Shown: one piece after another, positions 6,744 through 14,432 of the stretch
Position numbering within the stretch: position 1 is the stretch's first letter
Layout: each line of letters begins with the position of its first letter
Assembly (NCBI GenBank): GCA_021159235.1
Contig: JAGGSF010000115.1
Location: forward strand, 1 to 16,866
Source: Deltaproteobacteria bacterium
Lineage (GTDB): Bacteria > Campylobacterota_A > Desulfurellia > JAGGSF01
DNA length: 16,866 bases
Reading direction: 5' to 3'
The notes under the pieces: model-generated
The model's input: only the letters and a program-made list of their open reading frames with translations
Databases searched by the model: none
Told to the model about the DNA's origin: nothing
Program-made: the position numbers and the translations under genes

Positions 6744-7724
6744 ATGTTTATGTCCGATGTAATTTTGCGTGTTTTTTTTGCCATGGTTTTTGCTTTAGCG
6801 TTTGGTTTTATCTTCATACATTATTTTATTCTCTTAGCCAGGAAAATGGGTTTGGGTCAAAGTGTTAGGTTAGATGGACCGAAGAGGCATCTTCCAAAAG
6901 AAGGAATACCTACCGCAGCAGGTCTGGTTATATGGTCCGGTGTGATACTGTCTGCTTGTCTGTGGGCAAACCTTAAGGATACATTTGTGCAGATTGCACT
7001 GTGGGTTATTCTCTCTTTTGGTTGCATAGGATTTGTGGATGATGTTTTAAAGATAAAAAGGGGAGAAGGAAGGGGATTTTCCATAAGGAATAAGCTACTG
7101 TTACAGGGGGTTGTTGCTTTAGCTACTGCGGGGTGGATTTATATTGCAACCAATGGTTCAAGTAATCTGCATATTCCCGTTGCAGGATGCGATCTTGATT
7201 TAGGTCTCTTCTATATTTTGTTTGCTGCGGCAGTTATTTTTTTCTTTTCCAATGCTGTGAACCTGACTGACGGTTTAGATGGTATGGTTACAGTTCCCTC
7301 TCTTTGCACCATGCTGGTACTTTTGCTCTTTTGTTATATAGGGCAGGTAGGGGAACTTATGGTTGTTTTAGGTGCTGCATCTGGTTCGCTTATTGCTTTT
7401 TTATGGTATAATTGCTACCCGGCACGGGTTTTTATGGGAGATACAGGCTCTCTCCCCTTAGGAGCGCTCTTGGGAATGTCAGCCCTGGCTGTTAAACAGG
7501 AAATTTTGTTTTTTATCGCCGGCGGGTTGTTTATATTGGAAGCACTATCCGTTTTTCTTCAGATTTTTAGCTTTAGATTGAGAGAAAAGAGGATCTTTAA
7601 AATGGCGCCTCTGCATCATCACTATGAGCTTAAAGGATGGCCTGAACCGATGGTAGTAGTGAAATTCTGGATTATATCTATAATACTGGCTGCTGTTTCT
7701 GTAGGTGTTTTGAGGATAGGATGA
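6744..7724 (+). CDS. mraY: Phospho-MurNAc-pentapeptide transferase MraY
   Basis: Integral membrane enzyme making lipid I from UDP-MurNAc-pentapeptide and undecaprenyl phosphate. The 326-residue product has about ten hydrophobic segments. Conserved cytoplasmic residues are present: Asp99-Asp100 (FVDD), Asn173-LTDGLD-Gly180, Asp233 in VFMGDTGS, and the His291-293 triplet in PLHHHYE. The usual GTPTMGG motif reads GIPTAAG here (54-60), a small deviation. Only 2 bp separate it from murF. There is no good ribosome binding site before ATG 6744; ATG 6750, two codons later, is an equal alternative. Translation probably depends on coupling. The TGA overlaps murD. Confidence 0.95.
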   Translation: MFMSDVILRVFFAMVFALAFGFIFIHYFILLARKMGLGQSVRLDGPKRHLPKEGIPTAAGLVIWSGVILSACLWANLKDTFVQIALWVILSFGCIGFVDDVLKIKRGEGRGFSIRNKLLLQGVVALATAGWIYIATNGSSNLHIPVAGCDLDLGLFYILFAAAVIFFFSNAVNLTDGLDGMVTVPSLCTMLVLLLFCYIGQVGELMVVLGAASGSLIAFLWYNCYPARVFMGDTGSLPLGALLGMSALAVKQEILFFIAGGLFILEALSVFLQIFSFRLREKRIFKMAPLHHHYELKGWPEPMVVVKFWIISIILAAVSVGVLRIG

Positions 7725-9031
7725 AATTTGCGGTAATCGGATATGGCAAAAGTGGAAAAGCGGTTGTAGATTATCTTCTCAAGCAGGGAGAACCCTGCTA
7801 TGTTTTTGATGAGGGAAATCCCGAAGCTGAAAATAGAGAGGTGCATTATTTTTTTGGCGATGAAGCAAAAAATTTCTATAAGTTTAGATTCGATACGGTA
7901 GTGGTAAGTCCTGGCATAAGATACAACCATCCTTTTATAGGATATGCTTTATCCTGCAAAGAACGTGTGATAGGAGAGATAGAATTTGGATATGAGGTTG
8001 TAAGATGCCCTATAATAGCAATTACAGGAACAAATGGAAAGACTACCTGCACTCATTTAGTAGAAAGAATGCTCTCTTCTTCAGGTTTTAAGGTAAAGGC
8101 TTGTGGAAACATGGGTTTTCCTTTTACTGCTGCGGCAGGCGAAGGAGATTGGGATTTCTTGGTGGTGGAGGTAAGTAGTTTCCAGTTAGAATTCATTGAC
8201 AGGTTTAAACCGTATGTCGCAGTGCTTTTAAATGTGAGCAAAGATCACCTGTACAGGTATAGTAGTTTTGAAGAATATAAAAGAGTGAAGTTGAAAATCT
8301 TTACCAATCAGGATGAAGGAGATTATTCTGTATTTAATTGTGATGTGTATGATATGGAACGGGTAAACCCCCTGTCCCGCAAGCTACCTTTTTCCTATAG
8401 ATGTTTACCTACCGATGGGGCACAGATAAAGAAAGACGGTGTGATTTTATCTATAAATGGTGATAAAATAAAAATTGATCATACAAAGTTGTCTGGTGGA
8501 CACAACATGGAAAATATAGCTGCAGCATCGTGTGCCTCGCTGGCCTGCGGTGCAAATATTAATACAGTTAAGGAGGTAGCAATGGCTACAGAGACGCTTG
8601 AGCATAGGTTGGAATATGTGGGAGAGATAGACGGTGTAAGGTTCTACAACGATTCAAAGAGCACAAACCTTGATGCAGTGAAAAATGCAGTGATGGCTTT
8701 TGATAAGCCTATTATCCTGATTCTGGGAGGCAAGCATAAAGGTGTATCTTTTGCTGAGTTAGTTCCATTTTTAAAGGATAGGGTAAAGGTGGTAGTCGTG
8801 TTTGGCGAGGATAGAAAAAGGATAGAAAGGGAATTAAAGGGGATAGCTGCTGTTCCTGCTGTAGATGTAGCAGGTGCAATCAGCGGTGCTTTTGCTTTTG
8901 CTGCTAAAGGGGATATTGTTTTATTTAGTCCAGGTGGATCAAGCTTTGATCAATATGAAAGCTTTGAAGAAAGAGGAAGGGATTTTAAAAGAAAGTTTGT
9001 TCGGTTTAAAAAGAAATACGAGGGTGTTTAA
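7721..9031 (+). CDS. murD: UDP-MurNAc-L-alanine:D-glutamate ligase MurD
   Basis: Adds D-glutamate to UDP-MurNAc-L-Ala in the cytoplasm. The 436 residues show an N-terminal nucleotide-binding-like fold beginning VIGYGKSG, the SPGI block near residue 63, the P-loop Gly103-TNGKT-Thr109, then the MurD-specific ACGNMG and Glu150-VSSFQLE, LLNVSKDHL, and the C-terminal EHRLEYV, YNDSKSTN and ILGGKHKG motifs. FSPGGSSFDQ marks the end of the family domain. A GAGG sequence (7712-7715) lies 5 nt before the ATG, which overlaps the mraY stop. Confidence 0.96.
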   Translation: MKFAVIGYGKSGKAVVDYLLKQGEPCYVFDEGNPEAENREVHYFFGDEAKNFYKFRFDTVVVSPGIRYNHPFIGYALSCKERVIGEIEFGYEVVRCPIIAITGTNGKTTCTHLVERMLSSSGFKVKACGNMGFPFTAAAGEGDWDFLVVEVSSFQLEFIDRFKPYVAVLLNVSKDHLYRYSSFEEYKRVKLKIFTNQDEGDYSVFNCDVYDMERVNPLSRKLPFSYRCLPTDGAQIKKDGVILSINGDKIKIDHTKLSGGHNMENIAAASCASLACGANINTVKEVAMATETLEHRLEYVGEIDGVRFYNDSKSTNLDAVKNAVMAFDKPIILILGGKHKGVSFAELVPFLKDRVKVVVVFGEDRKRIERELKGIAAVPAVDVAGAISGAFAFAAKGDIVLFSPGGSSFDQYESFEERGRDFKRKFVRFKKKYEGV

Positions 9032-10103
9032 TAAATCTTTCTATGTCCAGCTTTTGATTATATGCGTTACTGTGCTTACCCTTGCAGGCATACTGGAGGT
9101 ATGGAGTTCATCTTTTGTTTACTCCATTTCACACAAGCATACTCCTTATTTCTTCGTTAAAAAGCAGATTGCATTTGCGCTTCTGGGGGTAATGTGTGCC
9201 TATCTATTCTACAGAATAGATTATAACCTCTTGCGCGGGAGTTCTTATTTTTTCCTTCTTCTTTCCTTTTTTTTCCTTCTTTTGCTTTATCTGGGGTTTG
9301 GAACCAGTATAAGAGGGGCATGTAGATGGTTGAAAATGGGTGGTTTTTCGTTTCAACCTTCGGAATTTGCCAGATTCTCCATTATTTTATATGCTGCTCA
9401 CTTCCTGGCCAAGAAAGGAAATAAGATAATCAATTTCGGAACAGGATTCTTGCCTTTATATCTTGTTGGTTGCCTGTTTTTTCTTTTAGTTGTAGCAGAA
9501 CCAGACATAGGTTCTGCTATACTTATTGTGGTAACTGTGCTTACCATTATGTATATTGCTGGAGCAAAGATTTTTCATGTAATTCTGGGCATTTTTCCTG
9601 TGATTGCAGGCACTATTTTAGCTGTTTTAATTTATCCCTCAAAGGTTCATAGACTTATGCAATTTTTCAATTCCAATGGTATATTTCAAGTGCAGCAATC
9701 GCTGATTGCCATGGGATCGGGAGGATTATTTGGAAAATGGGCGCAAGGAGGCGGGAGTTATAAAAATCTCTTTTTGCCGGATGCTTACAATGATTTTATA
9801 CTCTCCGGCTTAGGAGAGGACTTTGGCTTTATGGGTATTTTTGTGGTTACTGTAGCCATATTTCTTTTAATATTTTCTATCTTTCGCATAGCTTTATGGG
9901 TTAAGGATGATTTTGCTCGCTATGTATGCGTGGGTGCAGGAGTAAGTGTTGCCTATCAATCGATGGTAAACATGGGAACAGCAGTGGGTATCTTGCCGTC
10001 GAAGGGTATCACACTGCCTTTTGTAAGTTATGGTGGAACCAGTTTGGTGATAAACTTTGCTATTTTTGGTATCTTGTTGAGTATTGTGAGCAGGAATGCA
10101 TAA
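9024..10103 (+). CDS. ftsW: SEDS-family septal glycosyltransferase FtsW
   Basis: Polytopic SEDS protein that polymerises septal glycan strands from lipid II with FtsI. About ten membrane segments are visible. Family signatures are GACRWLKMGGFSFQPSEFAR, QVQQSLIAMGSGGLFG, LPDAYNDFI and ITLPFVSYGGTS near the C-terminus. The Asp of NDF (about residue 257) aligns with the catalytic aspartate region of SEDS enzymes. I chose GTG 9024, giving 359 residues and an 8-bp overlap with murD like its neighbours. ATG 8955 would add 23 mostly charged residues with a 77-bp overlap. An ATG at 8874 would add a hydrophobic stretch lying wholly inside murD and is unlikely. Neither plausible start has a clear ribosome binding site. 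Confidence 0.9.
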   Translation: MFNKSFYVQLLIICVTVLTLAGILEVWSSSFVYSISHKHTPYFFVKKQIAFALLGVMCAYLFYRIDYNLLRGSSYFFLLLSFFFLLLLYLGFGTSIRGACRWLKMGGFSFQPSEFARFSIILYAAHFLAKKGNKIINFGTGFLPLYLVGCLFFLLVVAEPDIGSAILIVVTVLTIMYIAGAKIFHVILGIFPVIAGTILAVLIYPSKVHRLMQFFNSNGIFQVQQSLIAMGSGGLFGKWAQGGGSYKNLFLPDAYNDFILSGLGEDFGFMGIFVVTVAIFLLIFSIFRIALWVKDDFARYVCVGAGVSVAYQSMVNMGTAVGILPSKGITLPFVSYGGTSLVINFAIFGILLSIVSRNA

Positions 10104-11154
10104 AAGGGTGCTGATAGGCGGCGGAGGAACAGGAGGGCACCTCTATACCGCTGTTGCCCTCGGTGAATTCCTTAAAGAAAAAGGTATGGAGGTTTTAATT
10201 GTTGGCTCTTCTCATGGCATAGAGAACGAAATACTCAACAAGTATGATTTTAAATACATTTTGCTTCCGATATACGGTTTTATGGGAAAGAAAATATTTT
10301 ATAAGTTGAAAAGTGCCTTTTCTCTTCTTTATGCAACGATAAGGGCGTTCTTGATTATTTTAAGATTCAAACCGCAGGCTGTGATCGGCATAGGAGGCTT
10401 TGTGTCCTTTCCTGTTGTTTTTGCCGCTTATATTCTCTCAAAGAAAAGGGCAATTTTAGAGCAAAATTCTGTTCCCGGAAAGGCAAATAAATTACTTTCT
10501 CACATTTCGAATATGGTATTTGTCAATTTTCCACAGACAAAGAGTTATTTCAAATGTAATGTTGAGGTGGTGGGAAATCCGATAAGACCGCTTTTATGCA
10601 CCAAGAGGAGGGATTTTTTGGAGGGTGGTATACTGCATCTTTTAGTTCTGGGTGGAAGTCGGGGTGCACATAGCATAAATGAGGCAATGATAGAATTTGC
10701 AAAGATATGCGCAAAGAATAAAAAAAGGAAGATCTTTGTGATTCATCAGACAGGTAAGAAGGATTATGAAATGGTAAAAAAGAACTACGAAATGTTGAAC
10801 CTGCCCTGGCAGGTTTATGATTTTATAGAGGATATGGGAAAGGTTTACGAAAGAAGCGATATGGTTTTGAGCAGAGCGGGAGCCAGTGTGATAAGTGAAA
10901 TTGCCTGTATGGGATTGCCTGCAATCTTGGTGCCTTTTCCTCACGCAATATACAATCACCAGTATATAAATGCAAAGTATGTGGAAAGAACAGGTGGAAG
11001 CATAACAGTAGAAGATTCAAAACTTAACGGAAAGATAATTGATGAAATTGTCTTTAACATGGACAAAGAAAGATTGTTTTCCATGTCCAGGGGCATAAGA
11101 AAACTATATAATAACCGTATCGAAAAAATATATCACTGGATTAATGGACGGTAG
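10096..11154 (+). CDS. murG: Lipid II synthase MurG (UDP-GlcNAc transferase)
   Basis: Membrane-associated GT28 glycosyltransferase converting lipid I to lipid II. The 352 residues show the N-terminal GGGTGGHL loop (residues 8-15), a basic/hydrophobic membrane-contact region around 70-95, LEQNSVPGKANKLL, VVGNPIRP, the second glycine loop in LGGSRGA and the UDP-GlcNAc site RAGASVISEIACMG with PFPHAIYNHQYINA. It overlaps ftsW by 8 bp. Its stop codon TAG (11152-11154) lies inside the acceptor stem of the convergent tRNA-Ala gene. It is the last gene of the dcw block here; murC is not next. Confidence 0.96.
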   Translation: MHKRVLIGGGGTGGHLYTAVALGEFLKEKGMEVLIVGSSHGIENEILNKYDFKYILLPIYGFMGKKIFYKLKSAFSLLYATIRAFLIILRFKPQAVIGIGGFVSFPVVFAAYILSKKRAILEQNSVPGKANKLLSHISNMVFVNFPQTKSYFKCNVEVVGNPIRPLLCTKRRDFLEGGILHLLVLGGSRGAHSINEAMIEFAKICAKNKKRKIFVIHQTGKKDYEMVKKNYEMLNLPWQVYDFIEDMGKVYERSDMVLSRAGASVISEIACMGLPAILVPFPHAIYNHQYINAKYVERTGGSITVEDSKLNGKIIDEIVFNMDKERLFSMSRGIRKLYNNRIEKIYHWINGR

Positions 11155-11217
11155 GGGACTTGAACCCCCGGCCTCCTGCATGCGAAGCAGGCGCTCTCCC
11201 CACTGAGCTAACCGCCC
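11145..11217 (-). tRNA. tRNA-Ala (anticodon CGC)
   Basis: On the minus strand, a 73-nt cloverleaf runs from GGGCGGT (11217-11211) to ACCGTCC plus discriminator A (11145). The 7-bp acceptor stem contains the G3-U70 wobble pair that identifies tRNA-Ala. The anticodon stem CCTGC/GCAGG encloses the loop TTCGCAT, giving anticodon CGC for codon GCG. The T arm contains GTTCAAGTC. The 3' CCA is not encoded; TTA follows the discriminator. The 3' ten bases overlap the end of murG on the other strand. Confidence 0.97.
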
Positions 11218-11225
11218 TCCTTAAA

Positions 11226-11254
11226 AACTTAGGATAAAAGGGTTGTATTGTCAA
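11226..11254 (-). promoter_or_regulatory. Predicted tRNA-Ala promoter
   Basis: On the minus strand TTGACA (11254-11249) is followed by a 17-bp spacer and TAAGTT (11231-11226). The -35 is perfect and the -10 keeps the TA...T positions. The predicted start falls about 1-2 nt before the mature tRNA 5' end. The -35 box shares bases with sequence that could serve proS in the opposite direction. Confidence 0.5.
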
Positions 11255-11271
11255 ATATAAATTGGTAATCT
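11243..11271 (+). promoter_or_regulatory. Possible proS promoter
   Basis: TTGTAT (11243-11248), a 17-bp spacer and TAATCT (11266-11271) form a weak promoter-like pair. Transcription would start at about 11278, right at the proS ATG (11279), giving an essentially leaderless mRNA. An alternative pair is TTGTCA (11248-11253) with TATGGA (11271-11276), which would start inside the gene. Because the upstream tRNA is on the other strand, proS probably needs its own promoter, but this exact placement is tentative. Confidence 0.3.
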
Positions 11272-11278
11272 ATGGAAA

Positions 11279-12991
11279 ATGAGATTTAATCAGGCTTTTA
11301 TATATACATTGAGAGAAGATCCAAGAGAAGCAGAGATTACAAGTCATAAGTTGTTGTTAAAAGCAGGAATGATATTGAAACTGGCTTCGGGTATTTATAC
11401 TTATCTTCCTTTGGGATTCAGGGTAATTGAAAAGATAAATAAAATCGTTTCAGAGGAAATGGATAGAATAGGTGCAATCAGGCTTCTGATGCCTTCCGTT
11501 CAACCAAAAGAGCTATGGGAAGAGAGTGGAAGATGGAAAGAGTATGGAAAGGAACTTTTAAGAATAAAGGATAGAAATGATAGGGATTTTGTTATAGGAC
11601 CTACCCATGAAGAGGTAGTTGTAGATGTAGCAAGACACTTTGTGAGATCGTATAAAGACCTGCCTCTTACTTTATATCAGATTCAAACCAAGTTCAGGGA
11701 TGAGATAAGACCGAGATTTGGTTTGATGAGGGGTAGAGAATTTATAATGAAAGATGCGTATAGCTTTGGTAAAGATGAAAAGGATCTGGAAAAGAGTTTT
11801 AATGATATGTTTAATGCATACTGCAGGATTTTTAAAAGGTGCGGATTGAAATCCAGAGCGGTGGAGGCAGATACCGGTCTAATTGGAGGGAAGGGGTCAC
11901 TGGAATTTATGGTTCCTTCCAGTGTTGGAGAGGACGAAATCGTTTGTTGTAACAGATGCAGCTATGCCGCTAACATAGAAAAAGCGGAATCAAGGGTGGA
12001 AATTCCCAGAGCTCGTCCGGAACAGAGCATAAAAGAGGTGTATACGCCGAAAAAAAAGACGGTGGAGGAAGTTTCACAATTTCTCAATGTAAGACGGGAA
12101 GAAATTGTAAAGACACTCATCTATAAGGGAGAAAGGAGATTTTATGCTTTTCTGGTTAGAGGATGTGATGAATTAAATATTGTAAAAGCAAAGAGAGCAG
12201 TAGGTGAAACGGAGTTGCGACCTCCAAGTGAGAAAGAACTAAAAGACATGGGATTGCATTTAGGGTTCTTGGGTCCTGTAGGATTGAAGGAGAAAGATAT
12301 ATATGTTCTGGGGGATAACCTGATAAAGGACATGAAATGGTGCGTGACAGGAGCAAATAAAGAGGATTTTCATCTTGAAGGGGTAAAGATAGGAAGAGAT
12401 TTTTCAGTGGATATGTATACAGATTTAAGAAGGGTTAAGGAAGGTGAAAACTGTCCTGTATGTAATGGCAAACTGAGCATTCTTAGAGGAATAGAGCTGG
12501 GTCATGTATTTAAACTGGAAGACAAGTACAGCAGAAAGATGAACGGTTATTTTTTGGATGAAAAAGGTAAAAAACGGTATTATGTTATGGGATGTTACGG
12601 TATAGGCATAGGAAGAACTGCACAGGCAGTAGTGGAGATGCACCACGATGAAAAGGGAATTATCTGGCCTCTGACGGTAGCCCCGTACGATGTGGAGATT
12701 ATTTCCCTTACTGATAAAGATTATGCCAACCTTCTGCATGATGAATTAGAGAAAGAAGATATAGAAGTTCTACTGGATGATAGAAAGGAGAGTCCTGGTG
12801 TAAAATTCGCAGATTGTGATCTTATCGGTATACCGATAAGAATTGTTTTAGGGAAGTATCTTGAACAGGGAAAGGCGGAGGTAAGCTTAAGAAAAGATAG
12901 GGAGAAGAGATTTTTAATCTCCAAGCATGAAGTAGTGGGATTTGTGAAGAATCTAAAACGAGAACTGATAAAGGAGATAGAGAATGGATAA
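11279..12991 (+). CDS. proS: Proline--tRNA ligase (bacterial type, with editing domain)
   Basis: Class II aminoacyl-tRNA synthetase charging tRNA-Pro. The 570-residue length and the insertion between motifs 2 and 3 mark the bacterial ProS with a YbaK-like (INS) editing domain, here roughly residues 230-395. The core shows GPTHEEV (107-113), motif 2 FRDEIRPRFGLMRGREF (about 139-155) and motif 3 MGCYGIGIGR (437-446). CNRCSYAANIEKAES and CPVCNGKL flank the insertion, as is normal for the family. A C-terminal anticodon-binding domain follows from about residue 470. ATG 11279 gives the standard start (MRFNQAFIYTLREDP). No real Shine-Dalgarno precedes it. It overlaps the next gene by 8 bp. Confidence 0.95.
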   Translation: MRFNQAFIYTLREDPREAEITSHKLLLKAGMILKLASGIYTYLPLGFRVIEKINKIVSEEMDRIGAIRLLMPSVQPKELWEESGRWKEYGKELLRIKDRNDRDFVIGPTHEEVVVDVARHFVRSYKDLPLTLYQIQTKFRDEIRPRFGLMRGREFIMKDAYSFGKDEKDLEKSFNDMFNAYCRIFKRCGLKSRAVEADTGLIGGKGSLEFMVPSSVGEDEIVCCNRCSYAANIEKAESRVEIPRARPEQSIKEVYTPKKKTVEEVSQFLNVRREEIVKTLIYKGERRFYAFLVRGCDELNIVKAKRAVGETELRPPSEKELKDMGLHLGFLGPVGLKEKDIYVLGDNLIKDMKWCVTGANKEDFHLEGVKIGRDFSVDMYTDLRRVKEGENCPVCNGKLSILRGIELGHVFKLEDKYSRKMNGYFLDEKGKKRYYVMGCYGIGIGRTAQAVVEMHHDEKGIIWPLTVAPYDVEIISLTDKDYANLLHDELEKEDIEVLLDDRKESPGVKFADCDLIGIPIRIVLGKYLEQGKAEVSLRKDREKRFLISKHEVVGFVKNLKRELIKEIENG

Positions 12992-14342
12992 ACTCTTATG
13001 GAAGAGAAAGAGTGTGTGGGAAAAGGGTGATGAATACAGAAAGAAAGCCTTTTCCGTGGCAGAGGAGTATAAGAAATTTATGGACAGTTGTAAGACGGAG
13101 AGGGAAGTAGTGGAGTGGATCAAAAGAGAAATAGAAAGGATAGGGTTTTTAAAGGATGGTTCTGAGAAATTCTACATTGTGAATAGAGAAAAGTGTATTG
13201 CTGTGGTGAAACTGGGAGAGGGTGAAGGGATGAAGCTCATAGCCGCTCATATTGATTCTCCCCGCATAGACTTGAAGCAGAGGCCACTGTATGAGGACAA
13301 AGATACACAACTGGTACTGCTACATACACATTACTATGGAGGCGTAAAAAAATATCAATGGATGAACATTCCTCTGGCAATTCATGGAAAGGTGGTGAAA
13401 AAGAATGGTGAAATATTAAATATAAACATAGGAGAAGATGACGATGACCCTCTATTTGTTATTCCTGACCTTCTTCCTCACTTGGCAAGAAAAGAACAGT
13501 ACGAAAAGAAAGTGGATGAAGCGTTTTCAGCGGAGAAATTAAACCCCATTGTAGGCAGTATGCCCGATTTATCGGAGAAAGAAGAAAAGGTGAAAGCCAG
13601 TGTATTGCATTTACTTTATGAAAAATATGGAATAAGTGAGGAGGACCTTGCATCCGCTGAGCTTGAACTTGTTCCCGCCTGGAAATCAAGGGATACAGGA
13701 ATAGACAGAAGCTTTATTGCCGCCTATGGACAGGATGACAGAATATGTGCCTTTACTGCTTTCAAGGCATTCATGGAAAGTAACAATAAAAAGACATGCA
13801 TGGTATTGCTGGTGGATAAGGAAGAGATAGGTTCAGATGGAGCAACGGGCATGAAATCACATTTCTTCTTAAGACCTGTTATAGAAATCTTAAAGAGAAA
13901 AGGAGAAAAGGCAGATATGGACAATATCATTCAGTTTTTGGAGAAATCCGAGTGTCTGTCTGCCGATGTGAATGGTGCGGTAAATCCCCTGTATAAGGAT
14001 GTTCATGAAATGGACAATGCATCCTATATCAACAGGGGTGTAGTTTTAACAAAGTATACAGGTCATAAAGGAAAATACGAAGCATCCGATGCGAGTGCAG
14101 AGTTTTTGGGAAAGTTGAGAAGCATATTTGATCAAAATGATGTCTTGTGGCAGATTGGAGAATTGGGAAAGGTAGACGAAGGAGGAGGAGGAACAATTGC
14201 CAAATACATTGCTCAATGGAATGTTGAGGTTGTGGATTGCGGTCCTGCTATTCTGTCCATGCACTCTCCCTATGAAATAAGTTCAAAGGGTGATCTGTAT
14301 GAAACATTTAAAGCCTACAAGGCATTTTTTGAATCGGAGTAA
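12984..14342 (+). CDS. M18-family zinc aminopeptidase
   Basis: Cytosolic di-zinc aminopeptidase of the aspartyl aminopeptidase/aminopeptidase I (M18) family, releasing N-terminal residues from peptides. The 452 residues carry the metal and catalytic positions: His89 and Asp91 in AHIDSP, Asp251 in GQDDR, Glu280-Glu281 in DKEEIGSDG, Asp328 in SADVNGAVNP and His427 in LSMHSPYE. Length and motifs fit bacterial M18 enzymes such as those of clostridia and Thermotogae. The substrate preference cannot be read from sequence. A strong AAGGAG (12971-12976) lies 7 nt before the ATG, within proS, so the two genes are probably cotranscribed. No functional link to ProS is evident. Confidence 0.93.
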   Translation: MDKLLWKRKSVWEKGDEYRKKAFSVAEEYKKFMDSCKTEREVVEWIKREIERIGFLKDGSEKFYIVNREKCIAVVKLGEGEGMKLIAAHIDSPRIDLKQRPLYEDKDTQLVLLHTHYYGGVKKYQWMNIPLAIHGKVVKKNGEILNINIGEDDDDPLFVIPDLLPHLARKEQYEKKVDEAFSAEKLNPIVGSMPDLSEKEEKVKASVLHLLYEKYGISEEDLASAELELVPAWKSRDTGIDRSFIAAYGQDDRICAFTAFKAFMESNNKKTCMVLLVDKEEIGSDGATGMKSHFFLRPVIEILKRKGEKADMDNIIQFLEKSECLSADVNGAVNPLYKDVHEMDNASYINRGVVLTKYTGHKGKYEASDASAEFLGKLRSIFDQNDVLWQIGELGKVDEGGGGTIAKYIAQWNVEVVDCGPAILSMHSPYEISSKGDLYETFKAYKAFFESE

Positions 14343-14368
14343 TTCTTTACTACGATAGCGGGTATTGC

Positions 14369-14396
14369 TTGATTTTCCCTCTGAGATGGTTAATCT
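14369..14396 (+). promoter_or_regulatory. Possible secA promoter in 90-bp gap
   Basis: TTGATT (14369-14374), a 16-bp spacer and TAATCT (14391-14396) would place the start near 14403, about 30 nt before the secA ATG. The -10 matches consensus at only three positions, though the same TAATCT occurs in front of proS. No hairpin terminator is evident in the gap, so readthrough from the upstream genes is also possible. Confidence 0.22.
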
Positions 14397-14432
14397 AAAC
14401 ATTGGAGAAACATTAAAAATAAAAAGGGAGAA

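Noticed and set aside
8874-9023. ftsW start at ATG 8874
   Set aside because: It would overlap murD by 158 bp and adds a hydrophobic stretch before a charged one, unlike FtsW N-termini; later starts fit better.
11120-11145. Terminator for the tRNA-Ala transcript (minus-strand T-rich run)
   Set aside because: There is a short T-run but no stable hairpin before it.
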